Positions 7,267 through 14,085 of a DNA stretch of 23,062 nucleotides are shown here, in pieces. Both the position numbers and the translations under genes were made by a program. Under the pieces are notes generated by a model, which saw only the letters and a program-made list of their open reading frames with translations, searched no databases and was not told the DNA's origin. The DNA comes from an uncultured Microcaldota archaeon. GTDB lineage: Archaea > Micrarchaeota > Micrarchaeia > Anstonellales > Bilamarchaeaceae. Each line of letters starts with the position of its first letter. Position 1 is the stretch's first letter. The DNA is taken from contig CAILMU010000041.1 in the NCBI GenBank assembly GCA_903835325.1, positions 1 through 23,062 of the forward strand, given 5' to 3'.

Positions 7267-7301
7267 CCTAGTCTATAGTATCTACCAGGGGGGTGTTGAA
7301 C

Positions 7302-7520
7302 ATGGAACCGAGGGATACGGTTAACATGGTAGGTCGGGTTCGCGGGGTAATGGGGGAGCTCGGATCTAAGACGGAGATGGGAAATCAAGCGGAAGGGGGG
7401 GATGCTTCGACGATAAACGTCGAGGTTTTATCCGTAGGACGGATCTTCAAGGAGCTTGATTTCAGGAGCCTTTATCTATACATAAAAAGGCCGCCATTCT
7501 TCCAGTATTGCCCGATCTGA
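7302..7520 (+). CDS. Small orphan protein, function unknown
   Basis: A 72-aa ORF from the ATG at 7302. I recognise no domain. The first 35 residues are Gly/Glu/Met-rich and probably flexible. The second half (INVEVLSVGRIFKELDFRS) could form a strand and helix, and the end is aromatic and basic (LYLYIKRPPFFQYC). Support for it being real comes from the TATA box, the purine-rich SD at 7288-7295 and the repeats upstream, not from homology. A GTG at 7293 is in frame but overlaps the SD. Confidence 0.45.
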   Translation: MEPRDTVNMVGRVRGVMGELGSKTEMGNQAEGGDASTINVEVLSVGRIFKELDFRSLYLYIKRPPFFQYCPI

Positions 7521-7545
7521 TTGGGTATTTCGGGAGACATCCTCC

Positions 7546-7557
7546 TTATTTTTAATT
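7546..7557 (+). promoter_or_regulatory. TATA box for the dihydrouridine synthase gene
   Basis: TTATTTTTAATTT is centred about 30 bp before the ATG at 7582 and supports that start over the GTG at 7561. Confidence 0.5.
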
Positions 7558-7581
7558 TCTGTGCCATCTTATTGCATATTG

Positions 7582-8481
7582 ATGATCCCCGAGTCTTATC
7601 TTGCTCCTATCCATGAGTACACAGACATGCCGTTCCGCCTCCTGTGCCAGGAGTACGGGGCCCAGGCGGTATGCCTTCCGCTCCTCAATACGAAAGCATT
7701 AATCAACAAACCGAAGAAATTGGGGCAGATGGTGGACATATCCGCGCTCGAAAGGAACGCAGGGGTCCAGCTGGTCGGAAGCGATCCCGTCCTGGTCGCC
7801 AAGACCGCGAGACTGGTCTTCGAAAGCTACCCGAGCACGGAATGGTTCAACCTGAATTGCGGCTGCCCCTCGAATAATACGGTCGGGACCGGCGGCGGGA
7901 GCGCGCTTATGCGCCAGCCACAGAGGATAGCGGACATAGTGGCGGAGATGAAGAGATCGGTCGATACACCGGTTAACGTGAAGATCCGCATCAAGGAAAG
8001 CTTCGAGGAAACCCTTCAGATGTGCAAGACCATCGAATCATCTGGCATCGATTCCCTGATAGTGCATGGCCGGACCGTGAAAGCAGGGTATTCCGGCAAG
8101 GCTGACTGGCAGATGATCAAGCGTTTGCACGAGGAAATCAGCATCCCCCTTATCGGGAACGGCGATATCTCCAACGACAGGGAGGGAAGGGAGCTTATAA
8201 AAAATGGTTTATGCGACTCGTTCATGATAGGGCGGGCTGCCATGAAGAACCCGGGTGTTTTCAGGAACGAGGAACCAGATGGCGTACGGGGACGCAGGAA
8301 GCTACTTGAGCGCTATATTGAACTCCACGAGAGGCATATCGGACCGCCTCATCCGGCTGATGTCAAGGTCAAGGGAGTTAATTTCGTGACCGGGGTGCCG
8401 GATAGCGCAGCTCTTCGGGATAAGATATGCAGGGCTAAGACAGTGGAAGAGATGGTGAACGTCTTGGCTGATAAAGAATGA
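7582..8481 (+). CDS. tRNA-dihydrouridine synthase (Dus family)
   Basis: A 299-aa flavoenzyme that reduces uridine to dihydrouridine in the tRNA D-loop. It has a TIM barrel with the N-terminal APIHEYTDMPFR motif (usually APM.GVTD..FR), a catalytic cysteine in LNCGCPS, and GSALMRQP, PVNVKIRIK, VHGRT, IPLIGNGDI and FMIGRAAMKNP for FMN and RNA binding. The C-terminal helical tRNA-binding domain is short, ending near 299, as in archaeal members. AP-I-H for AP-M is a mild variation. The start at 7582 (MIPESYLAPIH) is preferred from family alignment and TATA spacing. Which D-loop position is modified cannot be told. Confidence 0.93.
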   Translation: MIPESYLAPIHEYTDMPFRLLCQEYGAQAVCLPLLNTKALINKPKKLGQMVDISALERNAGVQLVGSDPVLVAKTARLVFESYPSTEWFNLNCGCPSNNTVGTGGGSALMRQPQRIADIVAEMKRSVDTPVNVKIRIKESFEETLQMCKTIESSGIDSLIVHGRTVKAGYSGKADWQMIKRLHEEISIPLIGNGDISNDREGRELIKNGLCDSFMIGRAAMKNPGVFRNEEPDGVRGRRKLLERYIELHERHIGPPHPADVKVKGVNFVTGVPDSAALRDKICRAKTVEEMVNVLADKE

Positions 8482-8556
8482 GGGGATTCCCTTGGAAATT
8501 GGGGAAATAAATCAAAAAAATTAATGCGATTATCTAGGACTCAATTTTGGTTGATT

Positions 8557-8697
8557 CTAGAATCTCGGTTTCGGTTTGTAGCAGTTCCTGCAATACACAG
8601 GTCTTCCTTCCGTTGGTTTGAAAGGGACCTGGCAGGGCTGGCCACATTTAGAGCAGACCGCATCGTACATCGGCCTGTCTCCGCCTTCGTATGCCAT
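8557..8697 (-). CDS. Small CxxC-x17-CxxC zinc-ribbon protein
   Basis: A 46-aa protein. It has CSKC (residues 15-18), exactly 17 residues containing CQVPFKPTEGRPVY, then CRNC, with a short basic tail (KPKPRF). This is the widespread small CxxC-x17-CxxC domain found in archaea and candidate-phylum bacteria; the four cysteines should bind one zinc. The function is unknown, and nucleic-acid binding is a guess from the basic end. GGTGA lies 8 nt before the ATG, and an A/T-rich TATA-like stretch (8709-8723) precedes it. Confidence 0.88.
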   Translation of the reverse strand: MAYEGGDRPMYDAVCSKCGQPCQVPFKPTEGRPVYCRNCYKPKPRF

Positions 8698-8708
8698 TTT
8701 ATTTTTCA

Positions 8709-8723
8709 CCTTATTTTTTTTCG
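8709..8723 (-). promoter_or_regulatory. A/T-rich TATA-like element before the CxxC gene
   Basis: Minus-strand CGAAAAAAAATAAGG lies about 20 bp before the ATG at 8697. It is less canonical than the other boxes. A stronger palindromic box, CCTTATATATAAAGG (8863-8877), lies farther upstream and could drive a transcript with a longer leader. Confidence 0.35.
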
Positions 8724-8919
8724 ATCCTTTAGCCGTTTTTAAGGCGGCATGGATCCACTGCAGCGGTATGCCGAATCAGAACAAAACCATCTTCCTGATT
8801 AGAAACCATTCCGATAGAGCCGTTTCTGATAAACAGACCGCTGCTGTTGTAATTATGGCATTCCTTATATATAAAGGTATGGGTATGCTCCAGGGGGCGC
8901 CTTCTTCCGAAGTTCCGGC

Positions 8920-9726
8920 TCAGCCCACCATTTTCAGGAACGATAGGGCGGTCCTGAGGTGGGATAGAGGCATCCTCTGGCAGGGCTGGTCGAAGTGGCC
9001 ATAGACGACGGGCCCGAACGCGAAAGAGGTCGAAAGCTGGCTGTAGACGAAAGCTTCGTCGTGGCCGTGGAAACGCCTCGAGGCGACCTTGCGGTGGCCG
9101 AAGCTTTTGATATAACCGCGCCCTATCCGCTGGGCCACCGGCTTCGAGAAACCGTCCAGGTAGCAGTGCATCGTGTCATTAACATCGAACATCTTGTCGT
9201 AGTCATCCGACCAATCGAGCTTCTCCTGGGGATGGAGGAGTTTCGGGTATGTCACATCTATCGCGACGCAGAGGTCGGGTTTCACCCCCCTTCTTCTAAG
9301 CTCCCGGACGACTTCGCGCGCGCTCCGGGCGAACCTTCTGGGATTGTTTTTTTCAATCTCTTCGGATGCGGTGAATACGTAAATCGCCCTGCCTTTCTTC
9401 GGGCCGGCCTGGGCAAGGAGCAGATTGATGTAACAGCCCACCGCGTTATCGAGGACGCCTTTCAATTGGACGCGGTTCCCCCTTTTTCCGGACTTGATTG
9501 AGACTTGGCGGACACGCGGATCCACATCCAGGTGCGAAGAGAACAGGATTGTTTTCTTCCCTTCGCCTTTCTCGACCCAGATGTTTCCGTAAAGGTCTAC
9601 CGCGGGGTGGCATCCTCTCCTGCGCAGCTCTGAAAGCAGATAGGCGTGCCTGGGGCCCTTTCGCGTATCGCCATTGAACGGCAACCTGGCTAGACCTTTG
9701 ATACCACCCACCATAGGGTAGGACAT
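8920..9726 (-). CDS. M20/M42-like zinc metallopeptidase
   Basis: A 268-aa protein with the metal-ligand order of co-catalytic zinc exopeptidases (clan MH). It has SSHLDVDPR (His65, Asp67), VLDNAVGC (bridging Asp93), TASEEIE (catalytic Glu122, Glu123), AIDVTYP (Asp157), and a late His in YGHFDQPCQRMPLSHL. The His-Asp, bridging Asp, Glu-Glu and Asp spacing fits aminopeptidases of the M42/M28/M20 type. The protein is short, with no room for a full lid or dimerisation domain of M20 enzymes. It probably trims peptides in the cytoplasm; there is no signal peptide. The ATG at 9726 is given. The ATG at 9714 fits the nearest TATA element (9739-9750) better, so the start is uncertain by four codons. 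Confidence 0.8.
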   Translation of the reverse strand: MSYPMVGGIKGLARLPFNGDTRKGPRHAYLLSELRRRGCHPAVDLYGNIWVEKGEGKKTILFSSHLDVDPRVRQVSIKSGKRGNRVQLKGVLDNAVGCYINLLLAQAGPKKGRAIYVFTASEEIEKNNPRRFARSAREVVRELRRRGVKPDLCVAIDVTYPKLLHPQEKLDWSDDYDKMFDVNDTMHCYLDGFSKPVAQRIGRGYIKSFGHRKVASRRFHGHDEAFVYSQLSTSFAFGPVVYGHFDQPCQRMPLSHLRTALSFLKMVG

Positions 9727-9738
9727 GGAAGGGGATTG

Positions 9739-9750
9739 GAATAAAAAGCT
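9739..9750 (-). promoter_or_regulatory. TATA-like element before the peptidase gene
   Basis: Minus-strand AGCTTTTTATTC. Its centre is only 18 bp from the ATG at 9726 but 30 bp from the ATG at 9714. A second candidate, TATATTAATGG, lies near 9761-9771. Confidence 0.35.
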
Positions 9751-9799
9751 ATTTGTTTGCCATTAATATACATTTTTTAACATATATATCAATTGGAAA

Positions 9800-9822
9800 C
9801 GGTTTTTTTTAGAAAAAAACCG
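9800..9822. repeat. Perfect inverted repeat CGGTTTTTTT/AAAAAAACCG
   Basis: Ten-base arms (9800-9809 and 9813-9822) flank the 3-base loop TAG. It lies between the divergent peptidase and PurD-like genes, upstream of the PurD-like TATA. It could be an operator or a stiff A-tract structure. A terminator is unlikely because no gene converges here. Confidence 0.6.
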
Positions 9823-9838
9823 CATGAATCTAGCAAAA

Positions 9839-9853
9839 CTAAATAAATATTAT
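9839..9853 (+). promoter_or_regulatory. TATA box for the PurD-like gene
   Basis: CTAAATAAATATTAT is centred about 24-25 bp before the ATG at 9869. This makes that ATG the likely leaderless start; an ATG at 9824 lies upstream of the box. Confidence 0.55.
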
Positions 9854-9868
9854 CCGCGAATTAGTTGC

Positions 9869-11167
9869 ATGAACAATAATGGCAATAAGATAAAATTGAA
9901 ATTCCTTTTCGTTTCCATCGACGCCCTCATCGGGGATCTCGCGTGGGAGATCAAGAAAGAGGGCCACGAATGCAAGTATTACATCATAGACGAGGAACAG
10001 AAGGATGTGTGCGACGGGTTTCTGGACAAGGTGGATGACTGGAAATCCCAGATAGACTGGGCAGATATAATCGTTTTCGATGATTTCGGTTTCGGCGAGG
10101 ATGCGGAGAAGCTTCGTAAAGCCGGGAAACCGGTCATAGGCGGAAGCGTGTATACGGACCGGCTCGAGATGGACCGCGAATTCGGCCAGACCGAACTGAA
10201 AGACGTAGACATAACGATAATCCCAAGATGGAACTTCACGGATTTCGACGAAGCGATAGCATTCATCAAGAAGAACCCGGACCGCTACGTGATAAAACCG
10301 AGCGGCCTTGCCCAGAACGAGAAGGAGCTCCTGTTCGTCGGCCAGGAGGAAGACGGCCGCGACATCACGGAGATGCTCGAGCGTTACAAGAAGAACTGGG
10401 GCAAGCAGATAAAGGAATTCCAGATGCAGAAATTCATCTCCGGGGTCGAGGTCGCTGTCGGCGCGTTCTTCAACGGCGAGGATTTCATAATGCCCCTGAA
10501 CGTCAATTTCGAGCACAAGAAGATGTTCCCGGGCGACCTCGGGCCGAGCACCGGCGAGATGGGGACGAGCATGTTCTTCACGAACAGGAGCCCTATCTTC
10601 GATGAGACGCTCCTCAAGATGAAGGACAAGCTCGCGGCATCCGGATATGTCGGCTATATCGACATCAACTGCATAGTGAACTCGCGGGGGATATATCCGC
10701 TCGAATTCACGAGCCGCTTCGGCTATCCGCACATCAGCATAGCGATGGAAGGCGTGTTGAGCGAGTGGGGGACTTTCCTCTACGGGATAGCGAAAAAGGA
10801 GAAGCCGGAACTCAGGACGAAACGCGCTTTCCAGGTGGGGGTCGTCGTAGCGGTTCCGCCGTTTCCCTTCCACGACCCTGAAGCATTCAAACGTTACTCG
10901 GAAGACGCTTCTATCATTTTCAAGAAGCCGAATTACGAAGGAATCCATCTGGGTGATGTGAAGCTGGTAGAGAACGACTGGCGCCTTGCAGGGAACAGCG
11001 GATATGCCCTTGTAGTGACAGCATCCGGCACCACGATGGAAGAAGCAAGGAAAACCGTCTATAACCGGATAAAGAACATCATAATCCCGAACCTGTTCTA
11101 CCGGACTGATATCGGCTCCAGATGGGCAGAGGATTCGGACAGGCTCACGATGTGGAGCTATCTTTGA
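9869..11167 (+). CDS. PurD-like ATP-grasp ligase
   Basis: A 432-aa protein laid out like phosphoribosylamine-glycine ligase. It has an N-terminal Rossmann-like domain (KLKFLFVSIDALIGDLAWEIKKEG; a WADIIVFDD strand), then an ATP-grasp domain. ATP-binding strands include RYVIKPSG, the hinge region EFQMQKFISGVEVAVGAFF, and the metal-binding end GYVGYIDINCIV and PLEFTSRFGYPH (compare LEFNVRFGDPE in PurD). A C-terminal RudK-like domain (VGVVVAVPPFPF, GNSGYALVVTASG) matches PurD's last domain. The canonical PurD N-terminal GGREHAL motif is not seen, so the substrate may differ. No other purine-synthesis gene is nearby. The fold is firm. The reaction is best called ATP-dependent carboxylate-amine ligation, unknown substrate. 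Confidence 0.8.
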   Translation: MNNNGNKIKLKFLFVSIDALIGDLAWEIKKEGHECKYYIIDEEQKDVCDGFLDKVDDWKSQIDWADIIVFDDFGFGEDAEKLRKAGKPVIGGSVYTDRLEMDREFGQTELKDVDITIIPRWNFTDFDEAIAFIKKNPDRYVIKPSGLAQNEKELLFVGQEEDGRDITEMLERYKKNWGKQIKEFQMQKFISGVEVAVGAFFNGEDFIMPLNVNFEHKKMFPGDLGPSTGEMGTSMFFTNRSPIFDETLLKMKDKLAASGYVGYIDINCIVNSRGIYPLEFTSRFGYPHISIAMEGVLSEWGTFLYGIAKKEKPELRTKRAFQVGVVVAVPPFPFHDPEAFKRYSEDASIIFKKPNYEGIHLGDVKLVENDWRLAGNSGYALVVTASGTTMEEARKTVYNRIKNIIIPNLFYRTDIGSRWAEDSDRLTMWSYL

Positions 11168-11216
11168 TAGATATGATGCCGCATCAGGATTTTTTCCGCT
11201 GTCTAGTTGTAGAAAT

Positions 11217-11227
11217 GATTAAATAAT
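11217..11227 (+). promoter_or_regulatory. TATA box for the ClpX-like gene
   Basis: GATTAAATAAT is centred 25-26 bp before the ATG at 11248. Confidence 0.55.
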
Positions 11228-11247
11228 GAATTTGATAACATCAGCCC

Positions 11248-12819
11248 ATGGCTTCTGATAAACCTATAAAGCCGATAACCGGGTTCTACGCCGCCCAGGC
11301 AATGCATAATTGGTTCGAGGACTGCGCTTTCGAGGATTTTCTTGTCACCGCCTTCCCAAAAGCCGATGGAAGCGGATGCAAACTGAGATTGGCTTATTCC
11401 TCCGGCGCTGCAATGGACATGGAAGAGACGCCTGTCCTATTCCAGGCCCAGGCCGGCAGTTTCGACCGCATGCCGGCGGAAAAAAAGGAAAGGCTTCTGA
11501 GGGCCACCAAGGTGCTCGGCTATCTCGATAACAAAGGGGTCATCGATGTCAATGACATGTTCTTCGACATCGGAGGCCTGCCGGGACTTTTCAACAAGAG
11601 CGGCCCTATAACCGCAGTACTCATCCATAAGGGGATATATGACGACGTCCATAGCTACATTATTGGGGAGACAAAGTATCTGCAGGATATCGATCTGAAG
11701 GATGCCGACAGGCAGCCCCGGCAGGCATCTGCCGGCAAGGGAAAGAAATCCCAAGCCGAAGCCGCCAAGATGGCCTACGAAACGGTCAAGCTCGACTCGC
11801 TTCCGAAACTCGAAACGCTCGAGCAGAGCCGCGACTTCATCCAGAGTATCGATAAGAAGGCGCGGGAGATGATAATCGGGCAGGATAGCGCCATCCATAG
11901 CCTTCTGATCCGTATCGAATCCTATGTGAGGAACGAAGAGAACACCAAGCCTGTGCTCCTTTGCGGTCCGACCGGATGCGGAAAGACATACTCCTTGAAG
12001 ACCCTTGCTGAGCTGAGCGGGTTGCCGTTTGTGCGCATAGTCATTCCGGACCTCTCACCCGCCACTTACCGGGGAGCCAACATCCAGGATGTCTTCTATA
12101 GCGAGATAAGCGGGGTCATGGCAAAATATGACGGCTATCCTGAAAGGCTGCTGATACAGGTGGATGAGTTCGACAAGATAGTAAGACGCGGCGAAGAATT
12201 ATCCCCGCAGCTCCAGAACGAGTTCCTGAAGCTCCTCGAGCCGGATCCCAAGGCTTTATCCCGAAATAAGAATAACGATGGCGTCACGAGCATGCCTATC
12301 AGAGGGCTGGTGATGCTCTCCGGCGCCTTCTCGTTCATGGATTACGATTTTTCTGCAGGGATGGACTGCAGGCTCCTGAAAAAGGCGGGCTTCATCGACG
12401 AGCTCAACGGCAGGATAGACGCCATCGTCACCTTGAAGAGGCTGGAGATGAAGGATTTCATAGCCATGCTGAATGCCGATCCCCCGCTGCCCACCATCGC
12501 AAGGGAGCTGAGCGAGATAAAATCCCTCTGCGGCATGGATGTGAGATTCGAAGATGAAACAATAGAGCTGATGGCAAAAACGGCCGAGGAGAGCGGCATG
12601 GGGGCCAGGCACTTGGATTCCACGATCAGGGCGATCTTCGACAAGCTGAAGCACCGCATGCTGTTCGATGATTTCAGGAAAGAATGCGATAAGAAGAAAG
12701 ACCTTCGGGATGTGACGATGAGCGGCGAGCTGATTACGAGCGTAACGATAACGCCTAAATTCATCCCGCAGAAACCGAAGAAGCCTGAGAAGAAAGGCAT
12801 AGGGTTCTTCAGGATCTGA
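11248..12819 (+). CDS. ClpX-like AAA+ ATPase with a novel N-terminal domain
   Basis: A 523-aa protein. Residues about 205-470 form an AAA+ module of the ClpX/HslU type: MIIGQDSAIHSL (208-219), Walker A GPTGCGKT (240-247), Walker B LLIQVDEFDK (301-310), a sensor-1 strand (GLVMLSGAF), an arginine-finger-like NGRIDAIVTL (387-396), and sensor-2 GARHLDSTI (452-459). GAR and the GRI...L segment are diagnostic of the ClpX branch, which most archaea lack. The N-terminal 150 residues are not the ClpX zinc domain; they look like a separate alpha/beta domain with a charged linker (150-175). No ClpP-docking IGF loop is evident within the AAA+ domain. The tail is Lys/Pro-rich. No ClpP gene is nearby. It probably remodels proteins or complexes; partner unknown. 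Confidence 0.82.
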   Translation: MASDKPIKPITGFYAAQAMHNWFEDCAFEDFLVTAFPKADGSGCKLRLAYSSGAAMDMEETPVLFQAQAGSFDRMPAEKKERLLRATKVLGYLDNKGVIDVNDMFFDIGGLPGLFNKSGPITAVLIHKGIYDDVHSYIIGETKYLQDIDLKDADRQPRQASAGKGKKSQAEAAKMAYETVKLDSLPKLETLEQSRDFIQSIDKKAREMIIGQDSAIHSLLIRIESYVRNEENTKPVLLCGPTGCGKTYSLKTLAELSGLPFVRIVIPDLSPATYRGANIQDVFYSEISGVMAKYDGYPERLLIQVDEFDKIVRRGEELSPQLQNEFLKLLEPDPKALSRNKNNDGVTSMPIRGLVMLSGAFSFMDYDFSAGMDCRLLKKAGFIDELNGRIDAIVTLKRLEMKDFIAMLNADPPLPTIARELSEIKSLCGMDVRFEDETIELMAKTAEESGMGARHLDSTIRAIFDKLKHRMLFDDFRKECDKKKDLRDVTMSGELITSVTITPKFIPQKPKKPEKKGIGFFRI

Positions 12820-12838
12820 CATCCGCGCCCCTGGCCAA

Positions 12839-12850
12839 AGCTTTTTTTAT
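12839..12850 (+). terminator. T-tract terminator after the ClpX-like gene
   Basis: A run of seven T (12842-12848) lies 20 nt after the stop codon at 12819. Oligo-T tracts are the usual archaeal termination signal, and no hairpin is needed. Confidence 0.45.
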
Positions 12851-12939
12851 ATCCGTCCCTTTCTCCTCAACGCGGGAGCAAGGCGAACAATAAGGGAAAT
12901 ATCGGGATAAAAAACACGAAGAGATACCGGAATATCAAA

Positions 12940-13110
12940 TCATTTCTCATGATGGAGCTGGAGCATCGTCTTAATCTGGTCTTTCTTGGTATCAGCGCAA
13001 TTCTTGCAGAACGCGTATGTGAAACCGCTCATCCCGATGCCGAAGTACTTGTCCGTATCATCAGCCAGATCTTTGCTGCAGATTGTGCAGGCTTTGTTGC
13101 CTTCGAACAT
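12940..13110 (-). CDS. Small two-CxxC zinc-finger protein
   Basis: A 56-aa protein. One CxxC pair (CTIC, residues 8-11) opens it and a second (CKNC, residues 35-38) follows after a Gly-rich stretch (YFGIGMSGFTYAF). The C-terminus is Lys/His-rich (KKDQIKTMLQLHHEK). It resembles treble-clef or zinc-ribbon small proteins common in archaea, with no defined function. The start at 13110 is chosen because a perfect SD (GGTGAT, 13114-13119) immediately precedes it and a TATA-like box (13140-13154) lies farther upstream. A longer ORF from 13125 would contain the SD inside its coding region. Confidence 0.75.
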   Translation of the reverse strand: MFEGNKACTICSKDLADDTDKYFGIGMSGFTYAFCKNCADTKKDQIKTMLQLHHEK

Positions 13111-13113
13111 TCT

Positions 13114-13119
13114 ATCACC
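13114..13119 (-). promoter_or_regulatory. Shine-Dalgarno site GGTGAT deciding the start at 13110
   Basis: GGTGAT matches the core complement of the archaeal 16S 3' tail and ends 3 nt before the ATG. With the TATA-like box GTTTTTATTATATCC at 13140-13154, it indicates a short-leader transcript. Confidence 0.55.
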
Positions 13120-13201
13120 TTTCATAGATGCATTCGCACGGATATAATAAAAACACTGCGGAAACCCTCCACTGCCTTCGAGTGAGGAAACGAAATCGTT
13201 G

Positions 13202-14002
13202 TCAACGCTTCTCCATCCTGAACAGCCTGCCGGTGTTCTTGGACATATCGACGACGAAGTCCTGCCCTCCGGTTTCGTAGAATAAGAGTTTCGATTTAGA
13301 GCCTTTGATCAACCCGTCGATGCGATACGCGATCTTGGGCGAGACGGGGGCATAGAACGAATTCGAGACGATTTTCGCATCGCAAACGAGCGCTTCCGAT
13401 GTTTTTGACGTTATCGGATCGCCTGCTGCTTTTTGGATTATCTCTTGGATCAATGCTTCGAGCCGGGATGAGTCGGTGGCCTTGCCTAAAAGCGCCAGCT
13501 TGGTGGAATTGCGGACGGCATTGCAGAGATTGAAATCCCTTTGGAGCGCCATCTCGGCGCAATAAGCCTTCCTCGCATCATCGAAACGCATCAACTCCAC
13601 CCAGAAATCGGCCCCCTGCTCCATCGTCCTCTGCGCCACCCTTTGCCTCCTCGTCACCCCGCATTTCACTATCTCGTTCCCGAACTGGGCGAGATAGACG
13701 CTGAATTCCTGATGGACATATTCATCCTCAAGGTCTTCATAGCCGGTGAAATCCAGGCAGGTATAGACATGGGAGATGTCTCTTTTGCGGCAATGATAGC
13801 ATTGCTGATAGCCGGAAAAGTTTTCAGGGCATCGCTGCCAACCCGTGTCATCATTGAAACCGATGCAATGCCTCGAGACGGAAAAACGGATGGATAATTC
13901 GCCGACGAGTGCCGAATCGGATATCTTATCGTCCCCTTCGCGGTAGATGATTATCGGTTCAGGCGCTGAAAAGAACGACACCAGCTGCGGCAGGGATCCC
14001 AT
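13202..14002 (-). CDS. DUF2797 family protein
   Basis: A 266-aa protein. The N-terminal part has a cysteine cluster (Cys46, Cys58, CYHCR 68-72, Cys82) with GWQRCPE, likely a zinc site. The central block SVYLAQFGNEIVKCGVTR (101-118), then EQGADFW (128-134), is the hallmark of DUF2797. Its strand-turn layout (VYLAQFG...VKCGVTR) resembles the GIY-YIG nuclease core (a Tyr-x-G strand followed by KxGxT.R), but catalytic identity is not proven. A C-terminal region of about 100 residues follows, rich in beta strands. TATA (14023-14034) supports the start at 14002. The gene lies 83 bp downstream of the SF2 helicase gene on the same strand, but each seems to have its own promoter. Function unknown. Confidence 0.82.
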   Translation of the reverse strand: MGSLPQLVSFFSAPEPIIIYREGDDKISDSALVGELSIRFSVSRHCIGFNDDTGWQRCPENFSGYQQCYHCRKRDISHVYTCLDFTGYEDLEDEYVHQEFSVYLAQFGNEIVKCGVTRRQRVAQRTMEQGADFWVELMRFDDARKAYCAEMALQRDFNLCNAVRNSTKLALLGKATDSSRLEALIQEIIQKAAGDPITSKTSEALVCDAKIVSNSFYAPVSPKIAYRIDGLIKGSKSKLLFYETGGQDFVVDMSKNTGRLFRMEKR

Positions 14003-14022
14003 CGACTGGAATCTCTTTTATG

Positions 14023-14034
14023 CTATATTTAAGG
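14023..14034 (-). promoter_or_regulatory. TATA box for the DUF2797 gene
   Basis: Minus-strand CTTAAATATAGC is centred 26 bp before the ATG at 14002. Confidence 0.55.
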
Positions 14035-14085
14035 AAAATCAGAGCGGATTTCCGCGACCAGATAACATTCCCTGTCCATCATCAT

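Noticed and set aside
8618..9004. 128-aa plus-strand open frame
   Set aside because: It is antisense to the CxxC protein and to the end of the peptidase, has no promoter or SD, and resembles no protein family.
9839..10948. 369-aa minus-strand open frame opposite the PurD-like gene
   Set aside because: It is a shadow frame created by the codon use of the real gene, and its sequence has no family features.
12791..12819. IGF tripeptide at the end of the ClpX-like protein as a ClpP-docking loop
   Set aside because: The docking loop lies inside the AAA+ domain in ClpX; here the tripeptide is in the C-terminal tail.
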